Shown piece after piece: positions 1 through 8,644 of a stretch of DNA of 23,904 nucleotides. Position 1 is the first letter of the stretch, and each line of letters opens with the position of its first letter. Under the pieces are notes generated by a model. It was not told the DNA's origin. It saw only the letters and a list, made by a program, of their open reading frames with translations, and did not search any database. The position numbers and the translations under genes are program-made. The DNA is from M30B53 sp964600785 (GTDB taxonomy: Bacteria; Planctomycetota; Planctomycetia; Pirellulales; UBA1268): assembly GCA_964600785.1 (NCBI GenBank), contig CAZRKH010000107.1, positions 1 through 23,904 on the forward strand. Direction: 5' to 3'.

Positions 1-411
1 GAGTCGCCCGCCCCCCGGCGGCCCCCGGGGGGGGCCCGACAGCGAAGCCCCGCGGGCCCCGCGGGACGGGGGGGCCCTCGCCTCGTTCCGGGTAGCCCGG
101 TCGCGCCGCAACCGACAGCCACACCCCGCACCCCACACCCCACACCCCACACCCGCACAATCCCGGCAACGCCGGCCCGGGATCGCCCGCCGGCGCGAAG
201 ACAAGCCACAAAGCCTTCGGCCCGGATTCGTGAAAACGGGCCTCAAACCCGGAAGATCGGCAGGCTGGAGAGTTTGCGTAAGTTCTCCAGTTTTACAGAT
301 TCCGTCTGTGCCGTTAGGGTTTTGCGATCCGATTCGAGCGGTGCCGCTCGTGAAACGCCCCCTCGTGGACCGATGAGAATGATGCAATTCATGCGGCAGG
401 GAGGCCAGACC
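1..411. other. Non-coding leader region of the window
   Basis: I see no credible gene here. The first 80 bases are runs of G and C with nested palindromes, for example CCCGCGGG-type blocks around 48-66. A short tandem repeat follows at 122-155. The region 270-310 is locally AT-richer and could hold the promoter of the thioredoxin-like gene at 412, but no convincing -35/-10 pair at proper spacing was found. The open frame of the downstream gene extends back to 274. Those extra residues do not resemble a signal peptide, so they are treated as untranslated. Confidence 0.6.
122..155. repeat. CACCCCA heptamer tandem repeat
   Basis: One CACCCCG unit is followed by three exact CACCCCA units and a shortened CACCCG. 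The units are contiguous, with a period of 7. This is a simple-sequence tract of unknown function, possibly prone to slippage. It lies about 260 bp upstream of the nearest start codon. Confidence 0.8.
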
Positions 412-1377
412 ATGCGTGCAGCCCATCTATTTTCATCTGCGGTCCTCGTCGGGCTGCTTGCGTTCTTCCCCGGCAGCCGGCCGATGCAGGCCGCCGAGCC
501 GGGCAAGACCCCCTGGAACCACTCGCTCGACGATGCTCTCGCCCAGGCGGGCGAGCGAAACCTCCCGGTGCTCGCAATTTTCACCGGCAGCGACTGGTGC
601 CCGCACTGCCGTACGCTCGATGAGAAAATCCTCCGCACCTCCCCCTTCCTCGACTGGGCCGAGGACCGCGTGGTCCTTCTCGAGATCGACCTGCCCCAGG
701 AGGGGATCACCCGCCAGGCGCGGCTCGAACGCTCGCGGGTCTGTCTCTCCTACGGCGTGAAGTCGTTTCCCAGCGTGGTGCTGATCGGGTCGGATGGCGG
801 CAAACTGTTCAGCCACTCCGGCTACCAGGGCGAGTCGATGCCCCTGTGGCTCGACATGGTCGCCGAGCACCTGCCGGCCACCCCGCCGGCTGCGGCGGTT
901 GCGGCGAAGGCCGATTCCACCGACCTGCCCACGGCCCCGGCGACCCCGGTGGCCGCTTCCAATGCTGCCGCCAACGCCTCACCATCCCGCAGTTCTCCCG
1001 GGGCGTTCAAAGCCGCCGTGGCGACCGCCAAGGCCTCCAACCGCCCGCTGCTGGTGGTGGTTTCCAAGCCGGGCAATTCCACCGCCGATCACCACTCGAC
1101 CACGCTCTTGGGCGACCCTGACTTCCAAGCCCTCGCCGAAGAGCACTTCGTGGTGGCGGCCGTTCCCTCCGATGCCGAGGAGGATCGCGAGGATGTCGGC
1201 CGCCTGCTCGGTGGGGCGGAGCTTCCCGAAGACGCCGTGGAACTTGTCGTCACCATCGATGGCGAGACGCCCGTCTTCAGCCAGTCCGGTCGCCAGCCGG
1301 CTTCACGGGTCGTGACCGGTCTGCGGCGGTTCCTCACCGCCAGGGCCGCCGCCCGCCGCGACGCCGTCCGTCGCTGA
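412..1377 (+). CDS. Exported thioredoxin-fold protein
   Basis: Predicted 321-residue periplasmic or envelope protein. Residues 1-28 form a Sec signal peptide: a short basic start, a hydrophobic core and an AxA-like end (MQAA). A thioredoxin-like domain follows at about 35-140, with the redox motif C63-P-H-C66 in the context SDWCPHC. This form is common in DUF255/thioredoxin_7-type exported proteins. A Pro/Ala/Ser-rich linker (about 160-195) leads to a second segment (about 195-310) that looks like another thioredoxin fold but has no cysteine pair. ATG 412 was chosen because a signal peptide begins there and GGGAGG lies just upstream; longer in-frame starts give no signal peptide. The last 75 nt overlap the 3' end of the convergent chemotaxis gene. 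Likely role: thiol oxidoreductase or thiol-disulfide handling in the envelope. The substrate is unknown. Confidence 0.85.
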   Translation: MRAAHLFSSAVLVGLLAFFPGSRPMQAAEPGKTPWNHSLDDALAQAGERNLPVLAIFTGSDWCPHCRTLDEKILRTSPFLDWAEDRVVLLEIDLPQEGITRQARLERSRVCLSYGVKSFPSVVLIGSDGGKLFSHSGYQGESMPLWLDMVAEHLPATPPAAAVAAKADSTDLPTAPATPVAASNAAANASPSRSSPGAFKAAVATAKASNRPLLVVVSKPGNSTADHHSTTLLGDPDFQALAEEHFVVAAVPSDAEEDREDVGRLLGGAELPEDAVELVVTIDGETPVFSQSGRQPASRVVTGLRRFLTARAAARRDAVRR

Positions 1378-3426
1378 GGCTTCCCGAGGCGGCGGTTGTT
1401 CGCTTGTCCGGAAGTGGGCCGCCTCGGCATTGAGTTCGCAGATCGCCGCCCGCAGGCTGTCGAGCGAGCCGGAGACGACCCGCATCGAATCGCCCGACAC
1501 CTCGGCGTTGTCGGTCAGCGACCGCATGGTTTCGCGGATCTGGCGGGCGCCCTGCGTCTGCGTCTGCATGCCCTCGTGGACATGCCCAAGCGCCTCGGTC
1601 ACCGACTGCACCGGCTCGATCACCCTCCCGAGCTGCTCGCTCACCTCGGCGACCTCGCCGATCCGCAGCCCGACCTCGCTGCGAAAGCGATCCATCTCCA
1701 TCGTGCCACCGGAGACGGCCGACTGCATGTCGCGGACCATCCGCTCGATATCTTTGGTGGCCAGGGCCGTCTGATCGGCGAGCCGCCGAATCTCCTGGGC
1801 CACGATGCGGAAGCCGCGGCCGCTCTCGCCCGCCTTCTCCGCTTCGATCGTGGCGTTGACGCTCAGGAGGTTCGTCTGGTCGGCCACCTTGGCGATCGTG
1901 GTCACCACCGAGGTGATCCCGCCGGCCCGCTGGCTGATCGTGGAGAGCTTGCGGGTAAAGGCATTCATCGCCTCGTCGAGCTTCTGCATCGACTCGGTCA
2001 TCGAGACGAGCCCGCCACGGCCCGCGTCGGCCACCTCCGCGGCCTCGCGTGCCACCGCGGTCACCCGGCTCGTCGATTCAAGCAGCTGCTCGCTGGTGGC
2101 TGAAATCTCACTCACCGCCGCGGCCACCTCGCTGGCCGATTCGCCGAAGCCGCGGATGCTCCGGTCCTGACGGGCCAGGGCCTCGGCTGCGTCGGCCTCC
2201 ACGCTCGAGAGCCGCTCGCCCGCGGCCTGAATCCGGCCGATCAGCCCCGAAAGTGCGGCGGTCATCGAGTCGATCGCCCCGAGCAGCCGCCCCACCTCCG
2301 GGGTCGGCGAGCCGGGCACCTTGACCGTGAGATCGCCCGCCGCGATCGACTCGGCCACGTCGGCCGCCTGCCGAACCGGCTCGGCGATCGAACGGGCGAG
2401 CCAGAGCGAGACGACCACGCCGGGAATCCCGATCCCCACCGCCGCCGCGGCTGCCGCGATCGCCTGCCAGATGAGAACCTCGCGGCTGTTGCTTGTTGAC
2501 ACCGCCACCAGCACCGCCCCCCCGCGGCCCTCGCCACGCGGCACCGGCGCGGCGACCCGGTAGAGGTCGCCCGCGATCCGGCCGGCCGGCCGACCGCTGT
2601 CGATCGCCTCGGCGAGCAGGCTCGCATCGGCGGGGTCGAGCGGGCTTGGCGAGTCGGAGGCGATGCCGTCGTCGCTGAGCCTGCGGGTCACCCGCGGGTC
2701 GAGCCGGGCGTCAAAAATCCGCACCTCCCGCACCTCGCCGCCGACAAGTTCGGCCACGAGCCGCTGCAGGCCCAGGTTTTCATCGAGCCGCTCGAGGAAG
2801 AAGGCCTCCAGCCCCACCTGCACGATCCTCGGCTTGTCGACCCCCCCCACACCCACATATTTGAAGACCCGATCGTCCACCTCCCGCTTGCGGGCGTCCT
2901 GCACCACCGCCGACGTGCCCCGTGGCTCTTCGAGGAGCCGATGGAAAGCGTGTGCCTGCGGCTGCTTGCGGGGATCGCCGGAGAAGCGGAACCGTTTCTC
3001 GCCGGTCGGGTCGTCGCTGTAGAGATAGGCCTCGCCATCCGGGTCGGTCGCCAGCAGCTCCATCCCGAAGCGGGAGGCAATTTCCACGAGCCTGCCGCGA
3101 ATCGCCTCGACCGGCTCGCCGGCCTTTTCGAGCGCCGCGACCAGGTGGGCCAGCAGCGTGGCCTCCGCCTTCATCTGCTCGGCGATCTCGCCTTCCACCT
3201 GCCGGGGCACCTCCTCGGCGAAGCTCACGGCGCGGGCCAGCAAGAGTGCCACCTCGTTACCGCCGGCCTTCGCCTGCTCGAGCACGGCCCGGCGGGCGGC
3301 GCCGACCTGCAGCAGGGTCGTCACGGCGACGGCCAGGATCACAAGCGTCGTGGCGACCAACGCGATCTTCGAACGAAGCGACATAGACAGAGGACAAACA
3401 CGGGGCCGTTGATGGTGCCGAACCAT
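1303..3426 (-). CDS. Methyl-accepting chemotaxis protein
   Basis: Membrane chemoreceptor of about 707 residues. Visible order: an N-terminal membrane segment (KIALVATTLVILAVAV), a large periplasmic sensor region of about 270 residues that may be Cache-like, a second membrane helix (GIGIPGVVVSLWLA), a HAMP linker starting ARSIAEPVRQ, and a long coiled-coil signalling domain. The hairpin tip reads VADQTNLLSVNATIEAEKAG followed by GRGF, the conserved CheA/CheW-contact region. The tail is Pro/Gly-rich with no NWETF-like CheR/CheB tether. ATG 3426 has AGGG 5 nt upstream and sits 7 nt after the preceding gene's stop, suggesting translational coupling. ATG 3384 (starting MSLRSK) resembles family N-termini better but lacks an RBS. 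No other chemotaxis gene is in view, so this is an orphan receptor; its ligand is unknown. Confidence 0.9.
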   Translation of the reverse strand: MVRHHQRPRVCPLSMSLRSKIALVATTLVILAVAVTTLLQVGAARRAVLEQAKAGGNEVALLLARAVSFAEEVPRQVEGEIAEQMKAEATLLAHLVAALEKAGEPVEAIRGRLVEIASRFGMELLATDPDGEAYLYSDDPTGEKRFRFSGDPRKQPQAHAFHRLLEEPRGTSAVVQDARKREVDDRVFKYVGVGGVDKPRIVQVGLEAFFLERLDENLGLQRLVAELVGGEVREVRIFDARLDPRVTRRLSDDGIASDSPSPLDPADASLLAEAIDSGRPAGRIAGDLYRVAAPVPRGEGRGGAVLVAVSTSNSREVLIWQAIAAAAAAVGIGIPGVVVSLWLARSIAEPVRQAADVAESIAAGDLTVKVPGSPTPEVGRLLGAIDSMTAALSGLIGRIQAAGERLSSVEADAAEALARQDRSIRGFGESASEVAAAVSEISATSEQLLESTSRVTAVAREAAEVADAGRGGLVSMTESMQKLDEAMNAFTRKLSTISQRAGGITSVVTTIAKVADQTNLLSVNATIEAEKAGESGRGFRIVAQEIRRLADQTALATKDIERMVRDMQSAVSGGTMEMDRFRSEVGLRIGEVAEVSEQLGRVIEPVQSVTEALGHVHEGMQTQTQGARQIRETMRSLTDNAEVSGDSMRVVSGSLDSLRAAICELNAEAAHFRTSEQPPPREASATDGVAAGGGPGGEEPPQTGHDP

Positions 3427-3433
3427 CAAAACC

Positions 3434-3718
3434 CTAGTTCGTGCCGCGGGAGCGTGCCACCGCCTCCGCGTCAGCCGTCGCCAGCCGCACGACCGGCAGG
3501 ACCGGCAGCCCGCCGTCGGCCACCCTCACGCCGCTCGGCGTTTGTGGCGGGGGCAATGCCGCCCGTCGCAGTTCGGCCGCAAGCAGGCAGCCGATCAGCG
3601 GGAAGAGCATCCACAATGGCGCGGCCAACCAGGGCAGCCAAAACCCGCAGCACCGCCGCGACGAGGCGGCCGGCAGCGAGGCGGGAGAGCGTGGGGCGGG
3701 GCGTGTCGGGGCTGGCAT
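3434..3718 (-). CDS. Small putative membrane protein
   Basis: Possible 94-residue protein with no recognised family. It has a basic, Pro/Ala-rich N-terminus, one clear hydrophobic stretch (FWLPWLAAPLWMLFPLIGCLLAA) that fits a single membrane helix, and a polar C-terminal half. The reading frame continues further upstream but would then run into tRNA-Leu, so the internal ATG at 3718 is preferred; it has no obvious Shine-Dalgarno. In favour of a real gene: the stop at 3434 is 7 nt before the chemoreceptor ATG on the same strand, an operon-like arrangement, and the hydrophobic segment has basic flanks. Against: no recognisable homology, and very GC-rich DNA often yields spurious frames. Confidence 0.4.
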   Translation of the reverse strand: MPAPTRPAPRSPASLPAASSRRCCGFWLPWLAAPLWMLFPLIGCLLAAELRRAALPPPQTPSGVRVADGGLPVLPVVRLATADAEAVARSRGTN

Positions 3719-3850
3719 GGTGGTGACCGGCAGGAGCGGTGCCCACGGCGCCGCGGTGTGCGGCGACCGGCAGCCGGTCAGGTAGCAGCCACCGTGCCCC
3801 CGAATCAAGCCCGCCGCCTCGAGCCCGCCGCCGGCCGCGGGAGGGTGCAG

Positions 3851-3938
3851 TGGCCGAGGCGGGCCTCGAACCCGCACGAAGGGAAACCCCTTCCCGGGAT
3901 TTTAAGTCCCGTGCGTCTGCCAATTTCGCCACTCGGCC
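3851..3938 (-). tRNA. tRNA-Leu (anticodon UAA)
   Basis: On the minus strand this folds as a complete 88-nt class II tRNA. The acceptor stem GGCCGAG pairs perfectly with CTCGGCC, and the discriminator is A. The D-arm region TGGCGAAATTGGCAGACGCA is typical of leucine tRNAs. The anticodon stem CGGGA/TCCCG is perfect, with loop CTTAAAA and anticodon TAA (plus-strand positions 3902-3904). A long variable arm (GAAGGG/CCCTTC) and a T-arm GCGGG-TTCGAGG-CCCGC complete it. CCA is not encoded. It reads UUA/UUG, rare codons in such GC-rich DNA. Confidence 0.97.
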
Positions 3939-4063
3939 CCCGGGGCTCGACAAGCCAACGCGGCCGCGGTTGCAGCCCCGCCAGCTTCCGGACTCCCCCG
4001 GCAGCCGGAGCATGCTACAAAACGGAGCCCGAAGAAACGCCCTTGTTTGCAGGACGCCGCAAT

Positions 4064-4579
4064 TTGCCAATCGCCCAGCTTGCCGCGACACCTCCCGAGG
4101 CCTTTCCCGGGCTCGACGGATTCCTCGGGTCGCGGGCCTCGCTGGCGACCGATTTCGTGTTCGTGGCCCTCTTTGCGGTGCTGCCGATGCTCGCGATCAG
4201 CATCGCCCTGGTTCGGCGGCGAGCCTACCGCTGGCATCGCCGGATCCAGCTCGCGATCGCGGTGGCCCTGCTGGTGGCGGTGGCCCTCTTCGAGATCGAC
4301 ATGCGGTTTGTGAGCGGCTGGAAGCCACGGGCCGTGGCAAGCCCCTTCTGGCCGACAGGGGTCTGGACGGCTCTGGGCGTGCACCTCGTCTTCGCGGTGA
4401 GCACGGTGGTGCTGTGGACCTGGGTCGTCTGGGAGGCGGTGCGACGCTTTCCCACGCCCCCGCAGCCGGCGATCCATTCCGCCCGCCACCGGCTGATGGG
4501 CCGGCTCGCCGCCGGTGACCTGCTCATGACCGCCCTCACCGGCTGGGCGTTCTACTGGGTGGCCTTCGTGGCGGCCTGA
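4064..4579 (+). CDS. DUF420 family membrane protein
   Basis: Predicted integral membrane protein of about 171 residues with four hydrophobic helices: FVFVALFAVLPMLAISIALV, LAIAVALLVAVALF, GVHLVFAVSTVVLWTWVVW and a C-terminal LLMTALTGWAFYWVAFVA. The opening FPGLDGFLGSRASL, the EIDMR after helix 2 and the conserved histidines (HLVF, HSARHR) match DUF420, a family often found beside respiratory oxidase genes and possibly binding metal or haem; its exact role is not established. There is no ATG near the conserved start. TTG 4064 is chosen because AGGA lies 9 nt upstream; TTG 4043 is the alternative (178 residues). The last 28 nt overlap the 3' end of the convergent tatC. Confidence 0.8.
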   Translation: MPIAQLAATPPEAFPGLDGFLGSRASLATDFVFVALFAVLPMLAISIALVRRRAYRWHRRIQLAIAVALLVAVALFEIDMRFVSGWKPRAVASPFWPTGVWTALGVHLVFAVSTVVLWTWVVWEAVRRFPTPPQPAIHSARHRLMGRLAAGDLLMTALTGWAFYWVAFVAA

Positions 4580-5589
4580 CGCTCCCCGGGCGACCAGCGG
4601 CACAGCAGCAAGCCCGCAAAGTAGAGCAGGCACAGCGGCAACGCCAGGAAGAGCATGCTGTAGGGATCGGCCGGTGTGAGCATCGCCGAGACGATGAAGA
4701 TCACCACCACCGCCGTTTTCCACTGGGCCGCATAGGCATCGGCGTCGAAAATCCCGATCCGCTCCAAGAAGAGCATCACCAGGGGCAGCTGGAAGCCGAT
4801 GCCGAAGCCGAGCGGCAGGATCAGCACAAAGGAAAGCCACTCGCTGATCCGCGGGTCGGGATCGAGCCCGAGCCATTCGTTGAAGGCCAGCAGGTATTCC
4901 AGCACGAAGTCGAAGACGAAGAAAAAAGCGAGGGCCACGCCGATCAAAAACAGACCCACGCTCACCGGCAGGAAGACGTGCACGTATCGCTTCTCGTGCG
5001 GGTAGAGGCCGGCTGCCACAAAACTCCAGATCTGCTGGAAGACCCAGGGGCTCGAGAGCACGATGCCCACGAGCAAGGCTGCCTTGACGTAGATCGCGAA
5101 GGCCTCCTGGGCGCTGAGCGTGGTGATGCTCACGCGGGCATCCCGTGCCAGGGGCTGCCAGAGCAGAACGGGCGAGAGCCCTTCAAGATCGAAAGCCTCG
5201 TCCTTGACGGCCGACGGCTCAACGGGGGAATGCCCCGCCTCCGTCGCCAGACGCCCCGGGTGGACCTCGCGAATCTCGAAAGCCATTCCGTGCCGGGTGA
5301 CCGCGTCGATGACCTCCTCACGGGAGTAGGGGATTCCCGGACCACCGTCGCGACGCGGCTGCCAGGCATCGAAGTCCTCGATCGACCGCTCGGTGTAGTA
5401 GTCACCCAGCGCCCGTCGCAGGGGATTCTCGATCAGCTGCACCACCGGGCGGGCCACGAAGAAGCCGACCACCACACCCACGAGCACCCCCAGCGAGGCC
5501 CGGATCAGGCAGACCCGCAGTTCCTCGAGATGCTCGCCGAAGGTCATCGTCGAGCTTTCGAAGAGGTCCTCGTCGTGGCTGCGGGGCAT
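4552..5589 (-). CDS. tatC: Sec-independent protein translocase TatC
   Basis: Inner-membrane core of the twin-arginine translocase, which recognises RR signal peptides and exports folded proteins. About 345 residues, against roughly 250-260 in E. coli. Family marks: the cytoplasmic N-terminus FGEHLEELR (signal-peptide-binding Glu), the segment VFQQIWSFVAAGLYPHEKR corresponding to the E. coli region around Glu103, and the later helices including LPLGFGIGFQLPLVMLFL. The extra length is mostly in the first periplasmic loop (about residues 60-158). The start at 5589 gives MPRSHDEDLFESSTMTFGE, with GGAG 9 nt upstream. Longer starts at 5604 (ATG) and 5664 (GTG) would put coding sequence over the promoter of the divergent operon. 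No tatA or tatB is in the window. Confidence 0.93.
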   Translation of the reverse strand: MPRSHDEDLFESSTMTFGEHLEELRVCLIRASLGVLVGVVVGFFVARPVVQLIENPLRRALGDYYTERSIEDFDAWQPRRDGGPGIPYSREEVIDAVTRHGMAFEIREVHPGRLATEAGHSPVEPSAVKDEAFDLEGLSPVLLWQPLARDARVSITTLSAQEAFAIYVKAALLVGIVLSSPWVFQQIWSFVAAGLYPHEKRYVHVFLPVSVGLFLIGVALAFFFVFDFVLEYLLAFNEWLGLDPDPRISEWLSFVLILPLGFGIGFQLPLVMLFLERIGIFDADAYAAQWKTAVVVIFIVSAMLTPADPYSMLFLALPLCLLYFAGLLLCRWSPGERQAATKATQ

Positions 5590-5629
5590 CTCGGCCGGCT
5601 CCATCGTGATCGTCCGCCTGGCTTCCGGG

Positions 5630-5660
5630 TTGAGCCCGCGGGGCACCTTCGACTTATACT
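5630..5660 (+). promoter_or_regulatory. Candidate sigma70 promoter for the MoxR operon
   Basis: TTGAGC (5630-5635) and the overlapping hexamers TTATAC/TATACT (5654-5660) form a -35/-10 pair with an 18-19 nt spacer. The -10 lies in a conspicuously AT-rich island within very GC-rich DNA, between tatC and the divergently oriented propeller gene. Transcription would begin near 5667, about 75 nt before the ATG at 5741, directly at a leader hairpin. The match is by eye only. Confidence 0.4.
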
Positions 5661-5669
5661 TCACGCAGG

Positions 5670-5688
5670 CCGCACGCGCCGCGTGCGG
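5670..5688 (+). promoter_or_regulatory. Leader hairpin at predicted transcript start
   Basis: CCGCACGC and GCGTGCGG form a perfect 8-bp stem around a GCC loop, a few bases after the predicted start site. It is followed by AAGAAAA, not a U-run, so it is not an intrinsic terminator. It could stabilise the 5' end of the transcript or be a protein-binding dyad. Function is inferred only from position. Confidence 0.35.
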
Positions 5689-5740
5689 AAGAAAACCGCC
5701 GTCGGCCGGTGCATTCCGACGGTGTCGTCGGGAACCTGCG

Positions 5741-7564
5741 ATGCGGCCTGTCTGGAATCCTCACCCCGCCATGGTCCTCGCGGGCTTCGCCGCGGCCGTG
5801 CCGCAGCCGGCCACAGCCCTCCGTCCCTGCGAGCCTGCCGCCGCGGAAATCGTGGCCCGTCTCGACGCCGCCGTCGAGCGACCCGCCGACGAGGCCCTCG
5901 CCGAACTCGACACGCTCGCCGACCTGGCACGCCGCAGCGACGCCACCTGGCTGGTGCCGCTGACTCCGCGGAAGCCCGCAGGCGGCGTGGAGACGCTCGT
6001 GCCTTTCGCCGAGGCGATTGCCGCGACCCGTCGCGCGGTCTGGGTGGCGGCGGCCAGCAACGGCTCTCGGCCGTCGGGCGAGCTGGCCACCGCGGTCGCC
6101 GACCGGGATTCCGCCCGTCTGGCGGAGAGCCTCCGCGAGGCACGCGACCCGCTGACCGCGGCGATGGCCGCCGCCGCCCGGGGCGACCTCTTCGGCGAAC
6201 GCGGCGATCCCGCCGCGGTCGATGCCTGGCGGATGGCGGCCGCGATCTTTGCCTCCGCCGGGTATCCAGAGCGAGCGGCGAAGCTCGAGGCGACTGCCGC
6301 GGAATTCACGGCGGCGACTGTTCGCGAGGAGGCCCCGCTGAGTCGTCGCCTGTCCCCGGCGTGGCGGTCGGACTTCCCGCGGCTCGCCGGTGAATCGGCG
6401 AGGATCGAGCCGGTGGTCAGCACGGGTACGATCGACGGTGAGCGGCTGCTCATCTTCGCCGATGGCCACGGGATCGACGTGCTCGGGCTGGAGAGCGGCA
6501 GCCCACCGTGGACTCCGCCGGGGGCCGTCTCACCGAGGGTCCGCTTCTTTCCACCCTCGGGTGCGGCCGGTCGCCCCGCAGCGGCAGTTCCCCGAGGGGT
6601 CGCCATCGCCGGCGGCCGGCTGGTCGCCTGGGTTCCCGGGACGGCGGGCGACCGACCGCAGCTGGTCTGTCTCGATCTCACCGAGGCGGCCGAAGGCCGG
6701 CTGGCCTGGTCGGCACCGGCTCCACGAGCGATGCCGTTGCCAATCGGTTCGCCGCGGATCGTCGATGGGCAGGTGGTGGCCTGCACCGCCGGGCCTTCGG
6801 CGGGCGATCCGGTGGCCCTGGCCGCCTTCCGGCTTGGCGACGGATCGCTGGCATGGACGAGGCCGCTGGTGATGGCGGGCGTGACCGCCGGCGGTGCCGC
6901 GAGTCACGCAGGGGTGGTGGCCGTGGCCGGGGATCTGACGATCGCGGCGACCGCGGGATCGATCCTCTGGGCGGTGCGAACCGACGGAACGCTGGCGTGG
7001 CTCACGCGACTCGATGACGACGAAGCGGGCGGCGGCCCGCTGGAGGTCTGCCAGGGCGGAGTGCATGGGGGGCGGCTGGTGGTGCCCCGCGGCGGGAGGC
7101 TCTTGGCGCTCGAGGCCCGCAGCGGGAGGCTCGCCTGGAGTGAGGCGTCGGCAGGGCAGCCCCTCGCGTGCGTCGCGGCCACGCCCAGCACGGTCTACCT
7201 CGCCCGCGGCCAATCACTGCTGGCCCTGGCGGCAGCCGACGGTCGCCGACGTGCCCGAATCGACACACCTGCCTGGCACAACCATGGCCGCGGGGTGGTG
7301 GTCGGCTCGACCCTCTACCGGCCGGTCGTGCCCGCGGCGGCCGGAGAAGACGCGATCACCCGCGTGATCACCGCCGACGCGGATACACTCACAGAGAGCG
7401 GAGCACCGCTGAGGCCGTTTGACCGACCGGGAGGCCGGTCGTGGCTCGTCGCGGCCGACGGCAGGCTCATCGTTTCCGACACCGCGGGAATCGCCGTCTT
7501 CACCGACGCCGACACCGCGCGGATTGGCACGCCCCCTCGCGCCGACGGGGCCGGACTCCCCTGA
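5741..7564 (+). CDS. Exported PQQ-like beta-propeller protein
   Basis: Predicted 607-residue envelope protein. An N-terminal hydrophobic segment (MVLAGFAAAVPQPATA) fits a Sec signal peptide. Residues about 35-220 are Ala-rich and helical with TPR-like character (for example RAAKLEATAAEF). From about 225 to the end there are repeated beta-blade motifs of the PQQ-enzyme/BamB type: LLIFADGHGIDVLGLESG, WAVRTDGTLAWLTRL, GGRLLALEARSGRLAWS, SLLALAAADGRRRARI. No quinoprotein dehydrogenase active site is evident, so a scaffolding or binding role is more likely than catalysis. ATG 5741 has GGGA 7-8 nt upstream and is followed by the signal peptide; upstream in-frame codons run through the promoter region. 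It is the first gene of the operon, ending 5 nt before moxR. Confidence 0.8.
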   Translation: MRPVWNPHPAMVLAGFAAAVPQPATALRPCEPAAAEIVARLDAAVERPADEALAELDTLADLARRSDATWLVPLTPRKPAGGVETLVPFAEAIAATRRAVWVAAASNGSRPSGELATAVADRDSARLAESLREARDPLTAAMAAAARGDLFGERGDPAAVDAWRMAAAIFASAGYPERAAKLEATAAEFTAATVREEAPLSRRLSPAWRSDFPRLAGESARIEPVVSTGTIDGERLLIFADGHGIDVLGLESGSPPWTPPGAVSPRVRFFPPSGAAGRPAAAVPRGVAIAGGRLVAWVPGTAGDRPQLVCLDLTEAAEGRLAWSAPAPRAMPLPIGSPRIVDGQVVACTAGPSAGDPVALAAFRLGDGSLAWTRPLVMAGVTAGGAASHAGVVAVAGDLTIAATAGSILWAVRTDGTLAWLTRLDDDEAGGGPLEVCQGGVHGGRLVVPRGGRLLALEARSGRLAWSEASAGQPLACVAATPSTVYLARGQSLLALAAADGRRRARIDTPAWHNHGRGVVVGSTLYRPVVPAAAGEDAITRVITADADTLTESGAPLRPFDRPGGRSWLVAADGRLIVSDTAGIAVFTDADTARIGTPPRADGAGLP

Positions 7565-7569
7565 ACACG

Positions 7570-8571
<1,002 letters not shown>

Positions 8572-8644
8572 TGTCTCGCGGCTCGCCGGCCGGCCGCTGT
8601 GTCGTTTCTCCCCGTTGGAAGCCCCGAGGGAAAGGAACCGCCAG

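Noticed and set aside
3719..3877. N-terminal extension of the small membrane protein up to 3877
   Set aside because: The extended frame overlaps the 3' part of tRNA-Leu and has no protein-like features.
5590..5664. Longer TatC starting at GTG 5664 or ATG 5604
   Set aside because: It would cover the divergent promoter; the ATG at 5589 has GGAG at good spacing and matches the usual N-terminus.
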